Source: Bacteroidota bacterium (GTDB lineage Bacteria > Bacteroidota > Bacteroidia > Bacteroidales > Porphyromonadaceae). Taken from it: DNA of 64,000 nucleotides. Under the pieces are notes generated by a model. That model had not been told where the DNA came from, did no database searches, and was given only the letters and a program-made list of their open reading frames with translations. Positions 52,738 through 62,665 of this stretch are shown in pieces. The first letter of the stretch is position 1. Each line of letters begins with the position of its first letter. Location: NCBI GenBank assembly GCA_023389855.1, contig JAEWDZ010000004.1:558001-622000 (forward strand), in the 5' to 3' direction. The position numbers and the translations under genes are program-made.

Positions 52738-54105
52738 ATGAAAAAAAGCATCATTTTTTTTCTACTCTTATTCTGCTCTTTCTTCTCCATCTACGCGCAA
52801 CGCAAACTATCACTCCCCGAGCTCTTGCTCATGGCAGAAGAAAGCGAATTACGCCAAGCCGATACACTTGCTATTGCCTCCGCTATAGCCGAAGAACAGC
52901 AGGCGCGTACAGCTTTCTATCCTCGCTTATCAGCCCAAGCGTCCTACTTCCGCATACAACGCCCCCTGATGCTTTTTACGGCAGAGCAATTCTTTGCTGC
53001 CTTCGAAAAGCTCGATCCGCTCCGTCCTTTCTTAGATGACTTTTCTCAGCGCATCAACGAGGCCGTCAAAATGGATCTGCACAATACTTTTTTTGTCAAC
53101 TTTTCACTCGTGCAACCCCTCTTCATGGGCGGTAAATTAAACGCTCTCAACAAGATGGCTTCCACAGGAGTCCATGCCCAACGACTAAAAGCCCTAAAAG
53201 AACGTGCCGATCGACAGATAAAAATAGAAAAAGACTACTACGACCTCATCAAGGCAGAGGCCATAGATCAACTTTTTTCCCAGTATATCAAAAAGATCGA
53301 CACGCTCGTATATCATGTAGAGATGCTCAAAGAAGAAGGGTATGCCAATAAAGCAGATCTCCTGGAAATGCGCTTGCTACGGAGCAAGATCGTCAAAGAA
53401 CAGGCCAATGCCTCCGCGCACCTACCCATACTACGAAAAAAGCTTGCCATCGACGCAGGCTTAGGCGAAGAAGAGGAAATAACCCCCGCGACTACTATCG
53501 AACAGCTCGAAGAGGAAGCCCACAGGCTCCTCAGTCCTGGTACCATATCTCCTGACGATAGCCTGAGAGAAAGTACTAAAGAGCAGCTACTCGACATGGC
53601 CACCAACATCGAAAAACAGAAAATCATCGTCGCACAAGCCGATATGCTCCCTCGCGTAGCAGCCATGGCTAATTACACGCTCCTTTCACCCAATCCGTTC
53701 AATGGAATGACTAAAAAAATGGGCGGAAGTTGGAGCCTGGGGATAACCCTTCAGATACCGATTACCGAGATCCTTTCGGGATACTACGCACGAAAAGCCG
53801 CTAAGCTAAAAGCAACTATTGCTGAGATAGACGCTCTCAATAAAAAGAAATTAATAGCCCTGGAAAGATCCAATGCCCGTGCCGAAATGGAGCATGCTCA
53901 GCAGGCCTATAGCCGCTCCATCGTGCAAAAAGAAGATGCCCAAGAAAATCTGCAACTTGCCGAAGAAGGCTACCACGAAGGCGTGGTAGATATGGAGAAA
54001 TACGTACGCGCCCTCAGCAACTGGCTCGAGGTCGCTTCAACGCATATCATTTCGCTTACTGAGCTCTTCTCTAAATATTCTTTTTATCGTTATACACAGC
54101 TATAA
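52738..54105 (+). CDS. TolC-like outer membrane efflux protein
   Basis: A 455-residue outer-membrane factor with a signal peptide (ending SIYAQ), two long helical repeats typical of TolC (about 25-230 and 270-450), QPLFMGGKLNALNKMA in the first repeat and NYTLLSPNPFNGMTKKMGGSWSLGI at the second barrel strand. It would form the outer channel of a tripartite exporter. Membrane-fusion and inner-membrane partners are not in the window. It is sandwiched between DUF3256 (five bases) and dnaE (seven bases). Confidence 0.9.
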   Translation: MKKSIIFFLLLFCSFFSIYAQRKLSLPELLLMAEESELRQADTLAIASAIAEEQQARTAFYPRLSAQASYFRIQRPLMLFTAEQFFAAFEKLDPLRPFLDDFSQRINEAVKMDLHNTFFVNFSLVQPLFMGGKLNALNKMASTGVHAQRLKALKERADRQIKIEKDYYDLIKAEAIDQLFSQYIKKIDTLVYHVEMLKEEGYANKADLLEMRLLRSKIVKEQANASAHLPILRKKLAIDAGLGEEEEITPATTIEQLEEEAHRLLSPGTISPDDSLRESTKEQLLDMATNIEKQKIIVAQADMLPRVAAMANYTLLSPNPFNGMTKKMGGSWSLGITLQIPITEILSGYYARKAAKLKATIAEIDALNKKKLIALERSNARAEMEHAQQAYSRSIVQKEDAQENLQLAEEGYHEGVVDMEKYVRALSNWLEVASTHIISLTELFSKYSFYRYTQL

Positions 54106-54112
54106 ACTCGCT

Positions 54113-57100
54113 ATGATGATCCCTTTTGTCCATCTTCATGTACACTCACAGTTTTCGGTTCTCGATGGCCAAGCCTCTGTAAAGGGCTTAGTAGACAAGG
54201 CCATGGCTGATGGCATGCGCGGTATCGCACTGACAGACCACGGGACGATGAGCGGAATAAAAACCTTTCACGACTATGTAAAAGGCAAAAATGCCCCTTT
54301 GCTCAATGAGATAAAAACAATAAAAAAAGAGCTTGAAAGCCTTCCGCAAGATGCTCCCGAAAAAGAGGCGCTACAGCAGCAAATCAATGAAAAGCAAAAA
54401 CAATGCTTCAAACCCATCTTTGGCTGCGAAGTCTATTGTGCTCGACGCTCGCGCCACGACAAAGACAAAAATGCCGAAAATCCATATGCTCCAGGCAAAA
54501 GCATCGACCGTAGCGGCTGGCACCTTATCTTGCTCGCTAAAAATCTTACGGGCTACCACAATCTATGCAAGATGGTATCCCTCAGCTATACAGAAGGAGA
54601 GTATTACAAACCTCGAATAGACAAAGAACTCCTCGAGAAGCACCACGAAGGGATCATCGCTACCAGCGCTTGCCTTGGAGGAGAAGTTCCGCAGCACATC
54701 ATGGCGGGACAAATCGAAAAGGCCGAGGAGACTATTCGTTGGTTCAAATCGATCTTTGGTGATGACTATTATCTGGAGGTACAGCTGCACAAAACAAATG
54801 ACCCCAATGCCAATAGAGATACCTACCCTCGCCAAATAAAGGTCAACCAAATCATCTACGATCTTGCAGAAAAACACCAGGTAAAAGTCATCGCGACCAA
54901 CGACGTTCATTTCCTCAATCAGGATGATGCCGATGTCCATCAGCGCATGCTTTGTGTATCGACAAAGAAAACCATCGACGACCCTACGCAGATGCTCTAT
55001 AGCAAGCAAGAATGGCTCAAAACAACCGAAGAAATGAACCAAATCTTTGCCGAGGAGCATCCCGAAGTACTCGTAAATACGCTCGAGATTTTGGATAAAG
55101 TAGAGCTGTATAGCATAGACAACCCTCCTATAATGCCCTCATTCACATTGCCCGAGGGCTTTACCAATGACGCCGACTATCTGCGCCACCTCACCATGGA
55201 AGGTGCAAAGGAACGATTTGGAGAGGAACTAAGCGAAGAGGTACTCGAACGTCTTAATTTTGAGCTAAACACCATTATACAAATGGGGTTCCCCGGCTAT
55301 TTCCTTATCGTCTGGGACTTTATTCATTATGCCCGAAACAACGGTATACTGGTAGGACCAGGACGCGGATCTGCCGCAGGGAGTCTTGTGGCCTACTGCC
55401 TGCATATCGTTGATATCAACCCCCTGCGATATGGCCTTCTCTTCGAGCGTTTCCTCAATCCCGACCGTATATCGATGCCCGATATAGATGTAGACTTCGA
55501 CGACCAGCGACGCGAAGAGATCCTCGACTATGTCGCAGAGAAATATGGCCGCGAAAATGTATCGCAGATCATTACGATCTCCACTATGAAAGCAAAAAGC
55601 GCCATCAACGATATGGCGCGCGTAGGCAATCTTCCTCGTGAAACCTCCTCACTTATATCCAAGAGTTTTCCCGAAAAAGACGAGAAAGGAGGGGCTATAA
55701 AAAACATCCAACAAGCCATCGACAACTGCGAAGAGTTTAAAAAGTTGGCTGAAAGCGCTAATCCCGCCATTGCGGAGACCATCCATTATGCCCAAAAACT
55801 CGAAGGTTCTATCCGCCAGATGGGAGTCCACGCCTGCGGTGTAATCATTTCGGGTAAGCCCATTAACGAAGTTGTACCTCTGGCCACCGCAAAAGACACC
55901 TCTGGAAAAACCGTTATTATCACCCAATTCGACTGTAGGGTGATTGAAGATACAGGGCTTATAAAGATGGACTTTCTAGGCCTGCAGACGCTCTCTATTA
56001 TACGCAAAACACTTGATATCATCAAGCAACGACACGGCATAGATCTGGATATCGACAAGATTCCCCTCGACGATCCGGCCACCTATCGCCTCTACTGCGA
56101 AGGTCGTACCGTAGGCACTTTCCAGTTTGAATCCGATGGTATGCGGCAACATCTGATCAACCTCAAGCCCTCTCGCTTCGAAGACCTCATCGCTATGAAT
56201 GCCCTCTATCGACCTGGTCCTATGGCCTACATTCCCGATTTTATAGACCGTAAGCATGGCCGAAAAGATATCGAGTACGACCTCGATATCATGAAAGAAA
56301 TATTGCAAGAAACCTACGGAATCACGGTATACCAAGAGCAAGTAATGCAGTTGAGCCGCAAAATAGCCAATTTCACAAGAGGCGACAGCGACAACCTCCG
56401 TAAGGCCATGGGGAAGAAAAAGAAAGACCTCCTGGACAAACTCGAAAGTAAGTTCTTCGAAGGAGGTAAAGCAAACGGGCACAGCGAAAAAGTTCTGCAA
56501 AAAATATGGAAGGACTGGCTCGCATTTTCGGAATATGCCTTCAACAAGAGCCATGCAGCAGCCTATTCATGGGTTGCCTACCAGACCGGCTACCTGAAGG
56601 CCAATTACCCCGCAGAGTTTATGGCTGGGAACCTCAGTAGTGTACTCCACGAAGCAAGCAAAGTGCGCCTTTTTATGGAAGAGTGCCGCGCCATGGGTAT
56701 CACCGTACTACCTCCCAATATTAACGAGAGTTATAAGATTTTCTCCGTAGACGAGCAGGGACGTATCCACTACGGTATGGGGGCCATCAAAGGGGCTGGA
56801 TCCGCCGCGATCGACGCGATCATCAAAGAGCGGGAAAGCAACGGTAAATATACCGATATATACGACCTTATTCGTCGCCTAGACAATAGGGACCTCAACA
56901 GCAAGACCCTCGAAGCGCTCGCTGGCGCTGGAGCCCTCGACTGCTTCGGTATAGAGCGCGAGGCCTATACGCTACCCTGTGAAGGCGATAAATACCCCTC
57001 TTTCATCGCTGCTATCATCGACTACGGACGAAGAGTAAAAGGAGAAGCCAATATGGCTCAAATATCGCTCTTCGGAGATATAGAAGAGGTACAGATAGCC

Positions 57101-57775
57101 AAGCCTCAGCCCTCTCCTTGCCCACACTTTTCACTCCTCGAACGATTGAAAAAAGAGGCCGAACTGATCGGGACCTATGTCAGCAGCAATCCCCTGGATC
57201 CCTACCGGCTGATCATAGAAAAAATGACCAATATCACCACTCAAGAGCTCATGGAACCTGCCGCTCTTGCCGGGCAAAACTTTGCCATTGCGGGTATCGT
57301 TACGGAGGTTAGTCAGGGGATGACAAAAAAGAACAATCCTTTCGGTAGAGTCACTATTCAGGATATGCAGGGGAATTACCGCTTCATGCTGTTCGACAAA
57401 GACTTTGACGATTTCTTCAATCGCTTTCATACCGATGGCTACATGTTTATCCGGGGTAAAGTGCAGCCTAAACGCTTCCGCAAAGAGGAGTTTGACGTGA
57501 AAATAACACAGGTAGAACGCCTCAGTGATGTTGCCGGCAAACTGATCTCGAAGGTCATACTAAACATCGATGTAGAGTCCATCACCGAATCCTTTGTCGA
57601 AGTTTTAAAAAAAGGAATCACCGAGAACCCTGGCAACAGTAGCCTGATAATCCAGCTACGCGATAGCCGAACACGTAATTTCGTCACACTCACTTCAGTA
57701 AAATACAAAATCTGTGCGGGCAACTGGTTGTCTCTATTGCACAATAAAGAAAAACTATTGATAGATATGAAATAA
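54113..57775 (+). CDS. dnaE: DNA polymerase III alpha subunit
   Basis: A 1220-residue replicative polymerase. N-terminal PHP domain (FVHLHVHSQFSVLDGQ, LTDHGTMSG), polymerase palm with GPGRGSAAGSLVAYCL and the catalytic Asp motif PDIDVDFDD, the fingers region (RQMGVHACGVIISG), the helix-hairpin-helix and C-terminal OB-fold (FAIAGIVTEVSQGMTKKNNPFGRV) and tau-binding regions. Two ATGs open the frame (54113, 54116). It lies in one transcript with the TolC-like gene. The 3' end reaches the trxA promoter. Confidence 0.97.
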   Translation: MMIPFVHLHVHSQFSVLDGQASVKGLVDKAMADGMRGIALTDHGTMSGIKTFHDYVKGKNAPLLNEIKTIKKELESLPQDAPEKEALQQQINEKQKQCFKPIFGCEVYCARRSRHDKDKNAENPYAPGKSIDRSGWHLILLAKNLTGYHNLCKMVSLSYTEGEYYKPRIDKELLEKHHEGIIATSACLGGEVPQHIMAGQIEKAEETIRWFKSIFGDDYYLEVQLHKTNDPNANRDTYPRQIKVNQIIYDLAEKHQVKVIATNDVHFLNQDDADVHQRMLCVSTKKTIDDPTQMLYSKQEWLKTTEEMNQIFAEEHPEVLVNTLEILDKVELYSIDNPPIMPSFTLPEGFTNDADYLRHLTMEGAKERFGEELSEEVLERLNFELNTIIQMGFPGYFLIVWDFIHYARNNGILVGPGRGSAAGSLVAYCLHIVDINPLRYGLLFERFLNPDRISMPDIDVDFDDQRREEILDYVAEKYGRENVSQIITISTMKAKSAINDMARVGNLPRETSSLISKSFPEKDEKGGAIKNIQQAIDNCEEFKKLAESANPAIAETIHYAQKLEGSIRQMGVHACGVIISGKPINEVVPLATAKDTSGKTVIITQFDCRVIEDTGLIKMDFLGLQTLSIIRKTLDIIKQRHGIDLDIDKIPLDDPATYRLYCEGRTVGTFQFESDGMRQHLINLKPSRFEDLIAMNALYRPGPMAYIPDFIDRKHGRKDIEYDLDIMKEILQETYGITVYQEQVMQLSRKIANFTRGDSDNLRKAMGKKKKDLLDKLESKFFEGGKANGHSEKVLQKIWKDWLAFSEYAFNKSHAAAYSWVAYQTGYLKANYPAEFMAGNLSSVLHEASKVRLFMEECRAMGITVLPPNINESYKIFSVDEQGRIHYGMGAIKGAGSAAIDAIIKERESNGKYTDIYDLIRRLDNRDLNSKTLEALAGAGALDCFGIEREAYTLPCEGDKYPSFIAAIIDYGRRVKGEANMAQISLFGDIEEVQIAKPQPSPCPHFSLLERLKKEAELIGTYVSSNPLDPYRLIIEKMTNITTQELMEPAALAGQNFAIAGIVTEVSQGMTKKNNPFGRVTIQDMQGNYRFMLFDKDFDDFFNRFHTDGYMFIRGKVQPKRFRKEEFDVKITQVERLSDVAGKLISKVILNIDVESITESFVEVLKKGITENPGNSSLIIQLRDSRTRNFVTLTSVKYKICAGNWLSLLHNKEKLLIDMK

Positions 57776-57788
57776 TTTCGTATCTTTG
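57758..57788 (+). promoter_or_regulatory. promoter of trxA
   Basis: TTG (57758-57760), 20 bases, TATCTTTG (57781-57788). The -33 element lies within the last codons of dnaE. Confidence 0.65.
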
Positions 57789-57850
57789 CCAGCAGAGATT
57801 GTTAATAAGAGAGATTTATAAACCTCTATAACCTTAAATAAATACAAAGT

Positions 57851-58165
57851 ATGGCAATGCAAATCACCGATGCCTCTTTCGAAGCCATAATGGCTGAAGG
57901 CAAACCCGTAATTATCGACTTCTGGGCGACTTGGTGTGGCCCCTGTCAAATGATAGGCCCAATCATTGATGAACTCGCAGAAGAGTATAATGGCAAAATC
58001 ATCATTGGCAAAGTGGACATCGACAGCAACCCCGAATTGCCCACAAAATATGGGGTACGCAATATCCCTACTATTTTATTCATTAAAGACGGAGAAGTAA
58101 AACAAAAGCTCGTAGGAGCGCAAAGCAAAAATACGCTGAAAGCTGAAGCTGAAAAACTTCTCTAA
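57851..58165 (+). CDS. trxA: thioredoxin
   Basis: A 104-residue cytosolic thioredoxin with WATWCGPCQ (Cys29, Cys32) and the cis-Pro segment VRNIPTILF. No signal peptide, so it is the general cytoplasmic disulfide reductase, distinct from the two thioredoxin-like lipoproteins elsewhere in the window. Monocistronic: own promoter and terminator. Confidence 0.96.
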   Translation: MAMQITDASFEAIMAEGKPVIIDFWATWCGPCQMIGPIIDELAEEYNGKIIIGKVDIDSNPELPTKYGVRNIPTILFIKDGEVKQKLVGAQSKNTLKAEAEKLL

Positions 58166-58187
58166 TAACCTTTTCAGTATGAGCCTA

Positions 58188-58234
58188 ACTCGGGTAAGAA
58201 GCAACCGTCAAATTCTTCTTTACCCGAGTTTTTC
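58188..58234 (+). terminator. terminator of trxA
   Basis: ACTCGGGTAAGAAG (58188-58201) pairs with CTTCTTTACCCGAGT (58215-58229) with one bulge, followed by five T residues. Confidence 0.88.
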
Positions 58235-58323
58235 AATAAGACCCAACAACAGAAGACCACTCCCCCCTCCAAGTTTCTAAGAAGAAAACAAACTATTTCC
58301 CAACCACTTAACTACCCGTAGCA

Positions 58324-59328
58324 ATGGATTTCATAAATGAGTTAAAAGCCCGTGTACGCAGCAAAGACTGCCACATTGTACTCCCTGAAGGCAACGAACC
58401 TCGCACACTGCGTGCTGCAGATAAAATCCTCGAAGAAGGCATCTGCTCTCTCTCTCTCCTAGGAGATAAAAAAGAGATCGAACAAAAAGCGCAAGAGCTC
58501 AACCTGAGTAATATCGCAAAGGCTACAATCATCGACCTTGCCACAGCCGAAAAACGCGAAGAATACAGCAATCTCCTTGTAGAGCTACGCAAGAAAAAAG
58601 GCCTCTCCAAAGAGGAAGCCGATAAACTCGTACTGGACCCGCTCTACTTTGGATGCCTCATGGTGAAAAGCGGCCATGCCGACGGCTATCTGGCCGGTGC
58701 CATCAACACCACCGGCAACGTGCTACGCCCTGCCCTTCAGATCATTAAAACAAAACCTGGTATCTCTACCGTAAGCGGCGCTTTCTTACTCTTTACCCAA
58801 GCAAAGCAATACGGCAAAAATGGCCTGCTCATCGTAGCCGACTGCGCCGTAACCCCGAATCCCGACGAGAAGCAACTAGCCGAAATTGCCGTCTCATCGG
58901 CTGAGACTGCCAAAGCTCTAGCAGATATGGAACCGCGCGTAGCCTTACTAAGCTATAGCACCATGGGTAGTGGTAAAGGAGAAGACGTAGACCGCGTAGT
59001 AGCTGCTACAAAAATAGCCAAAGAAATGGCACCGAATATCCATATCGATGGCGAACTACAGGCAGATGCTGCCCTGGTGGAAAGTGTGGCAAAATTGAAA
59101 TCGCCCAATAGTGAGGTGGCCGGGCAAGCCAACGTACTCGTTTTCCCCTCTCTGGAAGCTGGAAATATCGGCTATAAGCTAGTAGAGCGCTTGGGTGGAG
59201 CTACCGCTGTAGGACCTGTACTGCAAGGAATGGCCGCCCCCGTAAATGACCTAAGCCGAGGCTCTTCGGACAATGATATATACAATATGATTATCATTAC
59301 CGCTGGTCAGGCAATCGCCAATAAATAA
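58324..59328 (+). CDS. pta: phosphate acetyltransferase
   Basis: A 334-residue short-form phosphotransacetylase (catalytic domain only, no N-terminal regulatory domain). Landmarks: IVLPEGNEPRTLRAADKI, GYLAGAINTTGNVLRP, LLSYSTMGSGKGEDVDRV, NVLVFPSLEAGNIGYKL and QGMAAPVNDLSRG. It exchanges acetyl-CoA and phosphate for acetyl phosphate and CoA. ackA follows after 40 bases, the usual acetate and ATP-forming pair. Confidence 0.97.
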   Translation: MDFINELKARVRSKDCHIVLPEGNEPRTLRAADKILEEGICSLSLLGDKKEIEQKAQELNLSNIAKATIIDLATAEKREEYSNLLVELRKKKGLSKEEADKLVLDPLYFGCLMVKSGHADGYLAGAINTTGNVLRPALQIIKTKPGISTVSGAFLLFTQAKQYGKNGLLIVADCAVTPNPDEKQLAEIAVSSAETAKALADMEPRVALLSYSTMGSGKGEDVDRVVAATKIAKEMAPNIHIDGELQADAALVESVAKLKSPNSEVAGQANVLVFPSLEAGNIGYKLVERLGGATAVGPVLQGMAAPVNDLSRGSSDNDIYNMIIITAGQAIANK

Positions 59329-59368
59329 CACTTATACAACCTTATAAATAGATTTATCGCTATATATC

Positions 59369-60568
59369 ATGAATATTCTCATCCTCAACTGCGGCAGTAG
59401 TTCCGTTAAATATAAGCTTATTGAGATGCCCGAAGGCAAGGTAATGGCCCAAGGAGGCGTTGAAAAACTAGGGCTTCCAGGCTCCTTCTTAAAATTCACC
59501 GCTCCCAATGGCGAAAAGGTTGTCCTCGAAAAGGACCTCCCCGAGCACACGGCAGCGATCGATTTTATCCTCAAAACGATTACCCATGAGCTTTATGGCT
59601 GCATAAAAAGCCTTAATGAAATCAATGCTGTAGGCCATCGCCTCGTACATGGAGGTAGCAAATTTAAGGAAAGTGTGCTTATCGACGAAGAAGTCGTTAA
59701 GATGGTAGAAGAATGCATCGACTTAGCTCCTCTTCACAACCCCGCTACACTCAAAGGTATTGCCGCCACGACCAGCCTACTACCAGGAGTAAAGCAAGTA
59801 GGGGTCTTTGATACCGCTTTCCAACAGAGCATGGAGCCCTACGCCTACATGTTCCCTCTACCCTATGAATATTACACCAAATATGGCGTACGTAAATATG
59901 GCTTCCACGGTACTAGTCACCGCTATGTGAGCCGCCGCGCTTGCGAATATCTTGGTCTTGATTACCAAAAACAGCGCATCATTACCTGCCATATCGGCAA
60001 CGGTGCTTCTATCGATGCCATTGCCTACGGAAAATGTATTGATACCACACTCGGACTCACACCTACAGATGGTCTCATGATGGGTACTCGCTGCGGGGCC
60101 GTAGACCCAGGTGCTCTGATCTACATAGGTAATAAAGAGCATCTGAGCTTCGATGAACTCAGTGATATCCTCAATAAGAAAAGTGGCGTGCTCGGCATCA
60201 GTGGCGTCAGTAGCGACATGCGTGAAATAGAAGATGCCATAAATCAAGGTAACGAACGCGCAAAACTGGCCCTCGCCATGTATGAATACCGCATTAAGAA
60301 ATATGTAGGTAGTTTTATCGCTGCTATGGGTGGTGTAGATGTCATCGTCTTCACTGGTGGCGTAGGAGAGAACTCTCCCGAAACACGTCAGGCCGTATGC
60401 AACAATATGGAGTTCCTCGGTATCGAATTTGACGAAAGTAAAAATAAAGGTCTCCGAGGCAAAGAGGCGCTTCTTACCACTGAGGGCAGCAAAGTAAAAG
60501 TCGTAGTCATCCCCACAGACGAAGAACTCATGATCGCTACGGATACCTACGAATTGACCACAAAATAA
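59369..60568 (+). CDS. ackA: acetate kinase
   Basis: A 399-residue kinase of the ASKHA fold: start ILNCGSSSVKYKLIE, GHRLVHGGSKF, VFDTAFQQSMEPYAYMFPLP, YGFHGTSHRYVSR, HIGNGASIDAI, and FTGGVGENSPETR with the C-terminal VIPTDEELMIATDT. With Pta it turns acetyl-CoA into acetate with ATP gain, typical of a fermenting anaerobe. It is the last chromosomal gene before the mobile-element section. Confidence 0.97.
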   Translation: MNILILNCGSSSVKYKLIEMPEGKVMAQGGVEKLGLPGSFLKFTAPNGEKVVLEKDLPEHTAAIDFILKTITHELYGCIKSLNEINAVGHRLVHGGSKFKESVLIDEEVVKMVEECIDLAPLHNPATLKGIAATTSLLPGVKQVGVFDTAFQQSMEPYAYMFPLPYEYYTKYGVRKYGFHGTSHRYVSRRACEYLGLDYQKQRIITCHIGNGASIDAIAYGKCIDTTLGLTPTDGLMMGTRCGAVDPGALIYIGNKEHLSFDELSDILNKKSGVLGISGVSSDMREIEDAINQGNERAKLALAMYEYRIKKYVGSFIAAMGGVDVIVFTGGVGENSPETRQAVCNNMEFLGIEFDESKNKGLRGKEALLTTEGSKVKVVVIPTDEELMIATDTYELTTK

Positions 60569-60711
60569 GTCCATCAAAAAAATATCGGTGCGACCAAGAT
60601 ATACTTACGCCAGAAAGAAAGAGGATACACGCTTCAGCTAATGAAAAGGAAAGGATTTAATCCTTGAAAGAAAGAGTGTATCACACCGTAATACATTGTC
60701 CGTCCACCTCC

Positions 60712-60751
60712 AAGAAAAGGCTCACCCCGTATGGGATGAACCTTTCTTTTT
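60712..60751 (+). terminator. terminator downstream of ackA
   Basis: AAGAAAAGG..TCA..CCC (60712-60728) pairs with GGG..TGA..CCTTTCTT, followed by T residues (60746-60751). A further small stem (AAGGATT/AATCCTT, 60651-60665) lies before it, flanked by GATACAC/GTGTATC. Confidence 0.7.
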
Positions 60752-61228
60752 ATCTGCATGCCACTAACCGCTTCGAGCATCTATAGCAGCTGCTACAAGA
60801 AGTCCGTAAGCAAATCGGTCACTCATTGATTGTACCTTTTTCCTTCTTCTTCCTTGATACGTAAAAAGACTAAACGGTTTTTCCTTTAATAGGCCTTGGA
60901 AGAAGGATGAAGCTATTTAGCTCGACAGCCTAAAGCAAATGAAGCAATTGCTTGCTGCTGTCAGAATCGCCAAAGAATACATAATAAAACCCTGGAATAA
61001 ACATCCTCAAGGGATTTTTCGCTTGAGAACTATCTCGTTGGATAATAGAGTGTTGCCGATTGTGTCAGGACAGACAGGTAACGATTTAGAAATGAGCGAA
61101 GTGCTTTGAGGTACATTGTTTTGAATAGCCAAAGAACGCTCACTATTATCACCTGCAAAGGTACACATTTGCGAGGGAAAGTGAGCTTTCTTACGTGATT
61201 TTCTTCTTAGGAAGGGCGAATTTGTTTT
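60752..61228. other. junction region between ackA and the mobile element
   Basis: About 480 bases with no recognised gene. A 56-codon plus-strand frame (60939-61109) has an ATG but no family resemblance. On the minus strand TACCTTTG (61156-61163) looks like a -7 element pointing away from the relaxase gene into this region, where only tiny frames follow. The boundary of the element is probably in here, but no direct repeat marking an attachment site could be identified without the other end. Confidence 0.45.
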
Positions 61229-62221
61229 CTACATCATTCGTCCCCGTTTCTTTTTCTTGTTGGCTTCGTGGCGCAGCCTTCGCTGAAAGGCGGTCTCGGC
61301 ATAATCCTCTCCGTGGACTTGGAAGTCCAGCACACCGCCAATACCCGATGCAATCCCTTCGGCAACATCCACCACGCTTTCAATAAGACTTGTTGTTGGC
61401 TGTAGCTCTTCTTCCTGTAAAGGCTCTTTCGGCTGATAAATCGGAACAGAAGAGTGATAGGGAGCGATACAGGAGAGTCCGAATTGCTTCAACAGAGAGT
61501 TATACCCAAACTCTCGTCCTATCTCCGAAGCCTTGAACGTTTGCCCCTCGAAATGAAACTTCAGTCCATAGACGCTGCCTTTCTTGTTCTTCATCTCTTC
61601 AACGGTTACTCCTTGTCGCCTCAAATCGTATCGAAAGGAAGCATAGCCGTTCACTCCGCCATTCGTATATTTTCCTAACAATCCGTAAGCCATTGTACGC
61701 AGTCTCTCCTTGCTCGCCTCCCGTGTCTGATTGACTCTCGGCTTTTGATACTGTTTCTTTGACCGTATCTCATTGGCAATCGTCAGACCGTGCTTGCGAC
61801 TTAATTCCTCTGCCACTCGTGCTGCCTTGTTGCTCACAAAGGTCGTATCATAAACCACCCCGTTCATACTCATCCGATTGGCAATGATGTGAATGTGCAG
61901 ATTGTCGGTATCCTTATGCGTAACGGCTACCACCTGATACTCCTGCAATTTCATCGCTTGGATAAACTCACAGGCTATTTCTCGTATCTTCTTCCAATCC
62001 ATTCCTGCTTCATCTTTCGGAGCAATACCGATTTCCATCCGCAGGAATTTGTTGCGACAACGGCTATTGAACCGATTGACAAGGCTCATCTCGTTGTATA
62101 TTCTCTCTGCCGTATCTCCACAAAGGTTCTGAATCAAGAGCTTATTCTTGAGCTTCGTTTCTCGGAAGATATACTCCAATGCCGTCTTACCGTGCGCTAT
62201 GGCTTTGCACTTCGCTATCAT
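61229..62221 (-). CDS. relaxase/mobilization nuclease
   Basis: A 330-residue relaxase N-terminal-domain protein. It starts MIAKCKAIAHGKTALEYIFRE and contains the HUH metal site HKDTDNLHIHIIANRMS (near residues 102-118), followed by KQYQKPRVNQTREASKERL and a helical C-terminus with a Gly-rich stretch and a basic end (KKKKRGRMM). It should nick and lead the transfer strand at oriT. It overlaps the upstream relaxosome gene by 35 bases. Organisation matches Bacteroidales mobilizable transposons and conjugative elements. Confidence 0.92.
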   Translation of the reverse strand: MIAKCKAIAHGKTALEYIFRETKLKNKLLIQNLCGDTAERIYNEMSLVNRFNSRCRNKFLRMEIGIAPKDEAGMDWKKIREIACEFIQAMKLQEYQVVAVTHKDTDNLHIHIIANRMSMNGVVYDTTFVSNKAARVAEELSRKHGLTIANEIRSKKQYQKPRVNQTREASKERLRTMAYGLLGKYTNGGVNGYASFRYDLRRQGVTVEEMKNKKGSVYGLKFHFEGQTFKASEIGREFGYNSLLKQFGLSCIAPYHSSVPIYQPKEPLQEEELQPTTSLIESVVDVAEGIASGIGGVLDFQVHGEDYAETAFQRRLRHEANKKKKRGRMM

Positions 62222-62615
62222 TGCGCTTCATATTTAGATCATCGTATATCTCGTCCGTAATCCGATACCGAGGACTGTAAAATCGCTCGAAAGCGTGTAG
62301 TGAAATGCAAGAGAGGTTCTTGGCAATGGCAACCCAAGAGGGGGCTTTCGTCTTAATCAAGTTGGAAATGTGACTGAAGAGGTAGCTGACCCGTTGCAAC
62401 ACTCGAATGGCTTCCCGTTCGTGTTCTCCCAATTGGGGAACGGCAACAATCTCACCCGTAAGCAATGCCTCCCGACAGAACTCGGAGAGCCTTTTGCCCG
62501 TCCGTTCCGCTCGCTTTTGTATCCTTGCTTTCTCCTCTTCGGAGCAACGTATCCGAAGAAGGCAGGTCTTATTCGACTTCTTATTCCTTTTCTCTTTATC
62601 TGTTTTTGGTTTCAT
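62187..62615 (-). CDS. plasmid-mobilization relaxosome protein (MobC/MobA-like)
   Basis: A 142-residue basic protein. A ribbon-helix-helix-like N-terminus (CLLRIRCSEEEKARIQKRAERTGKRLSEFCREALL) and VPQLGEHEREAIRVLQRVSYLFSHISNLI match the small relaxosome proteins encoded just before relaxases in Bacteroidales elements. It would bind oriT and help the relaxase. Its 3' end overlaps the relaxase start by 35 bases. Confidence 0.88.
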   Translation of the reverse strand: MKPKTDKEKRNKKSNKTCLLRIRCSEEEKARIQKRAERTGKRLSEFCREALLTGEIVAVPQLGEHEREAIRVLQRVSYLFSHISNLIKTKAPSWVAIAKNLSCISLHAFERFYSPRYRITDEIYDDLNMKRNDSEVQSHSAR

Positions 62616-62665
62616 ATTAGTTTGTCATTAAGGCATTCCGACCAATGAGAACGAAGTGATTACGG

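Noticed and set aside
60939..61109. A 56-codon frame starting MKQLLAAVRIAKEY between ackA and the mobile element
   Set aside because: It has an ATG but no promoter, and I recognise no relatives. It could be real but cannot be supported.
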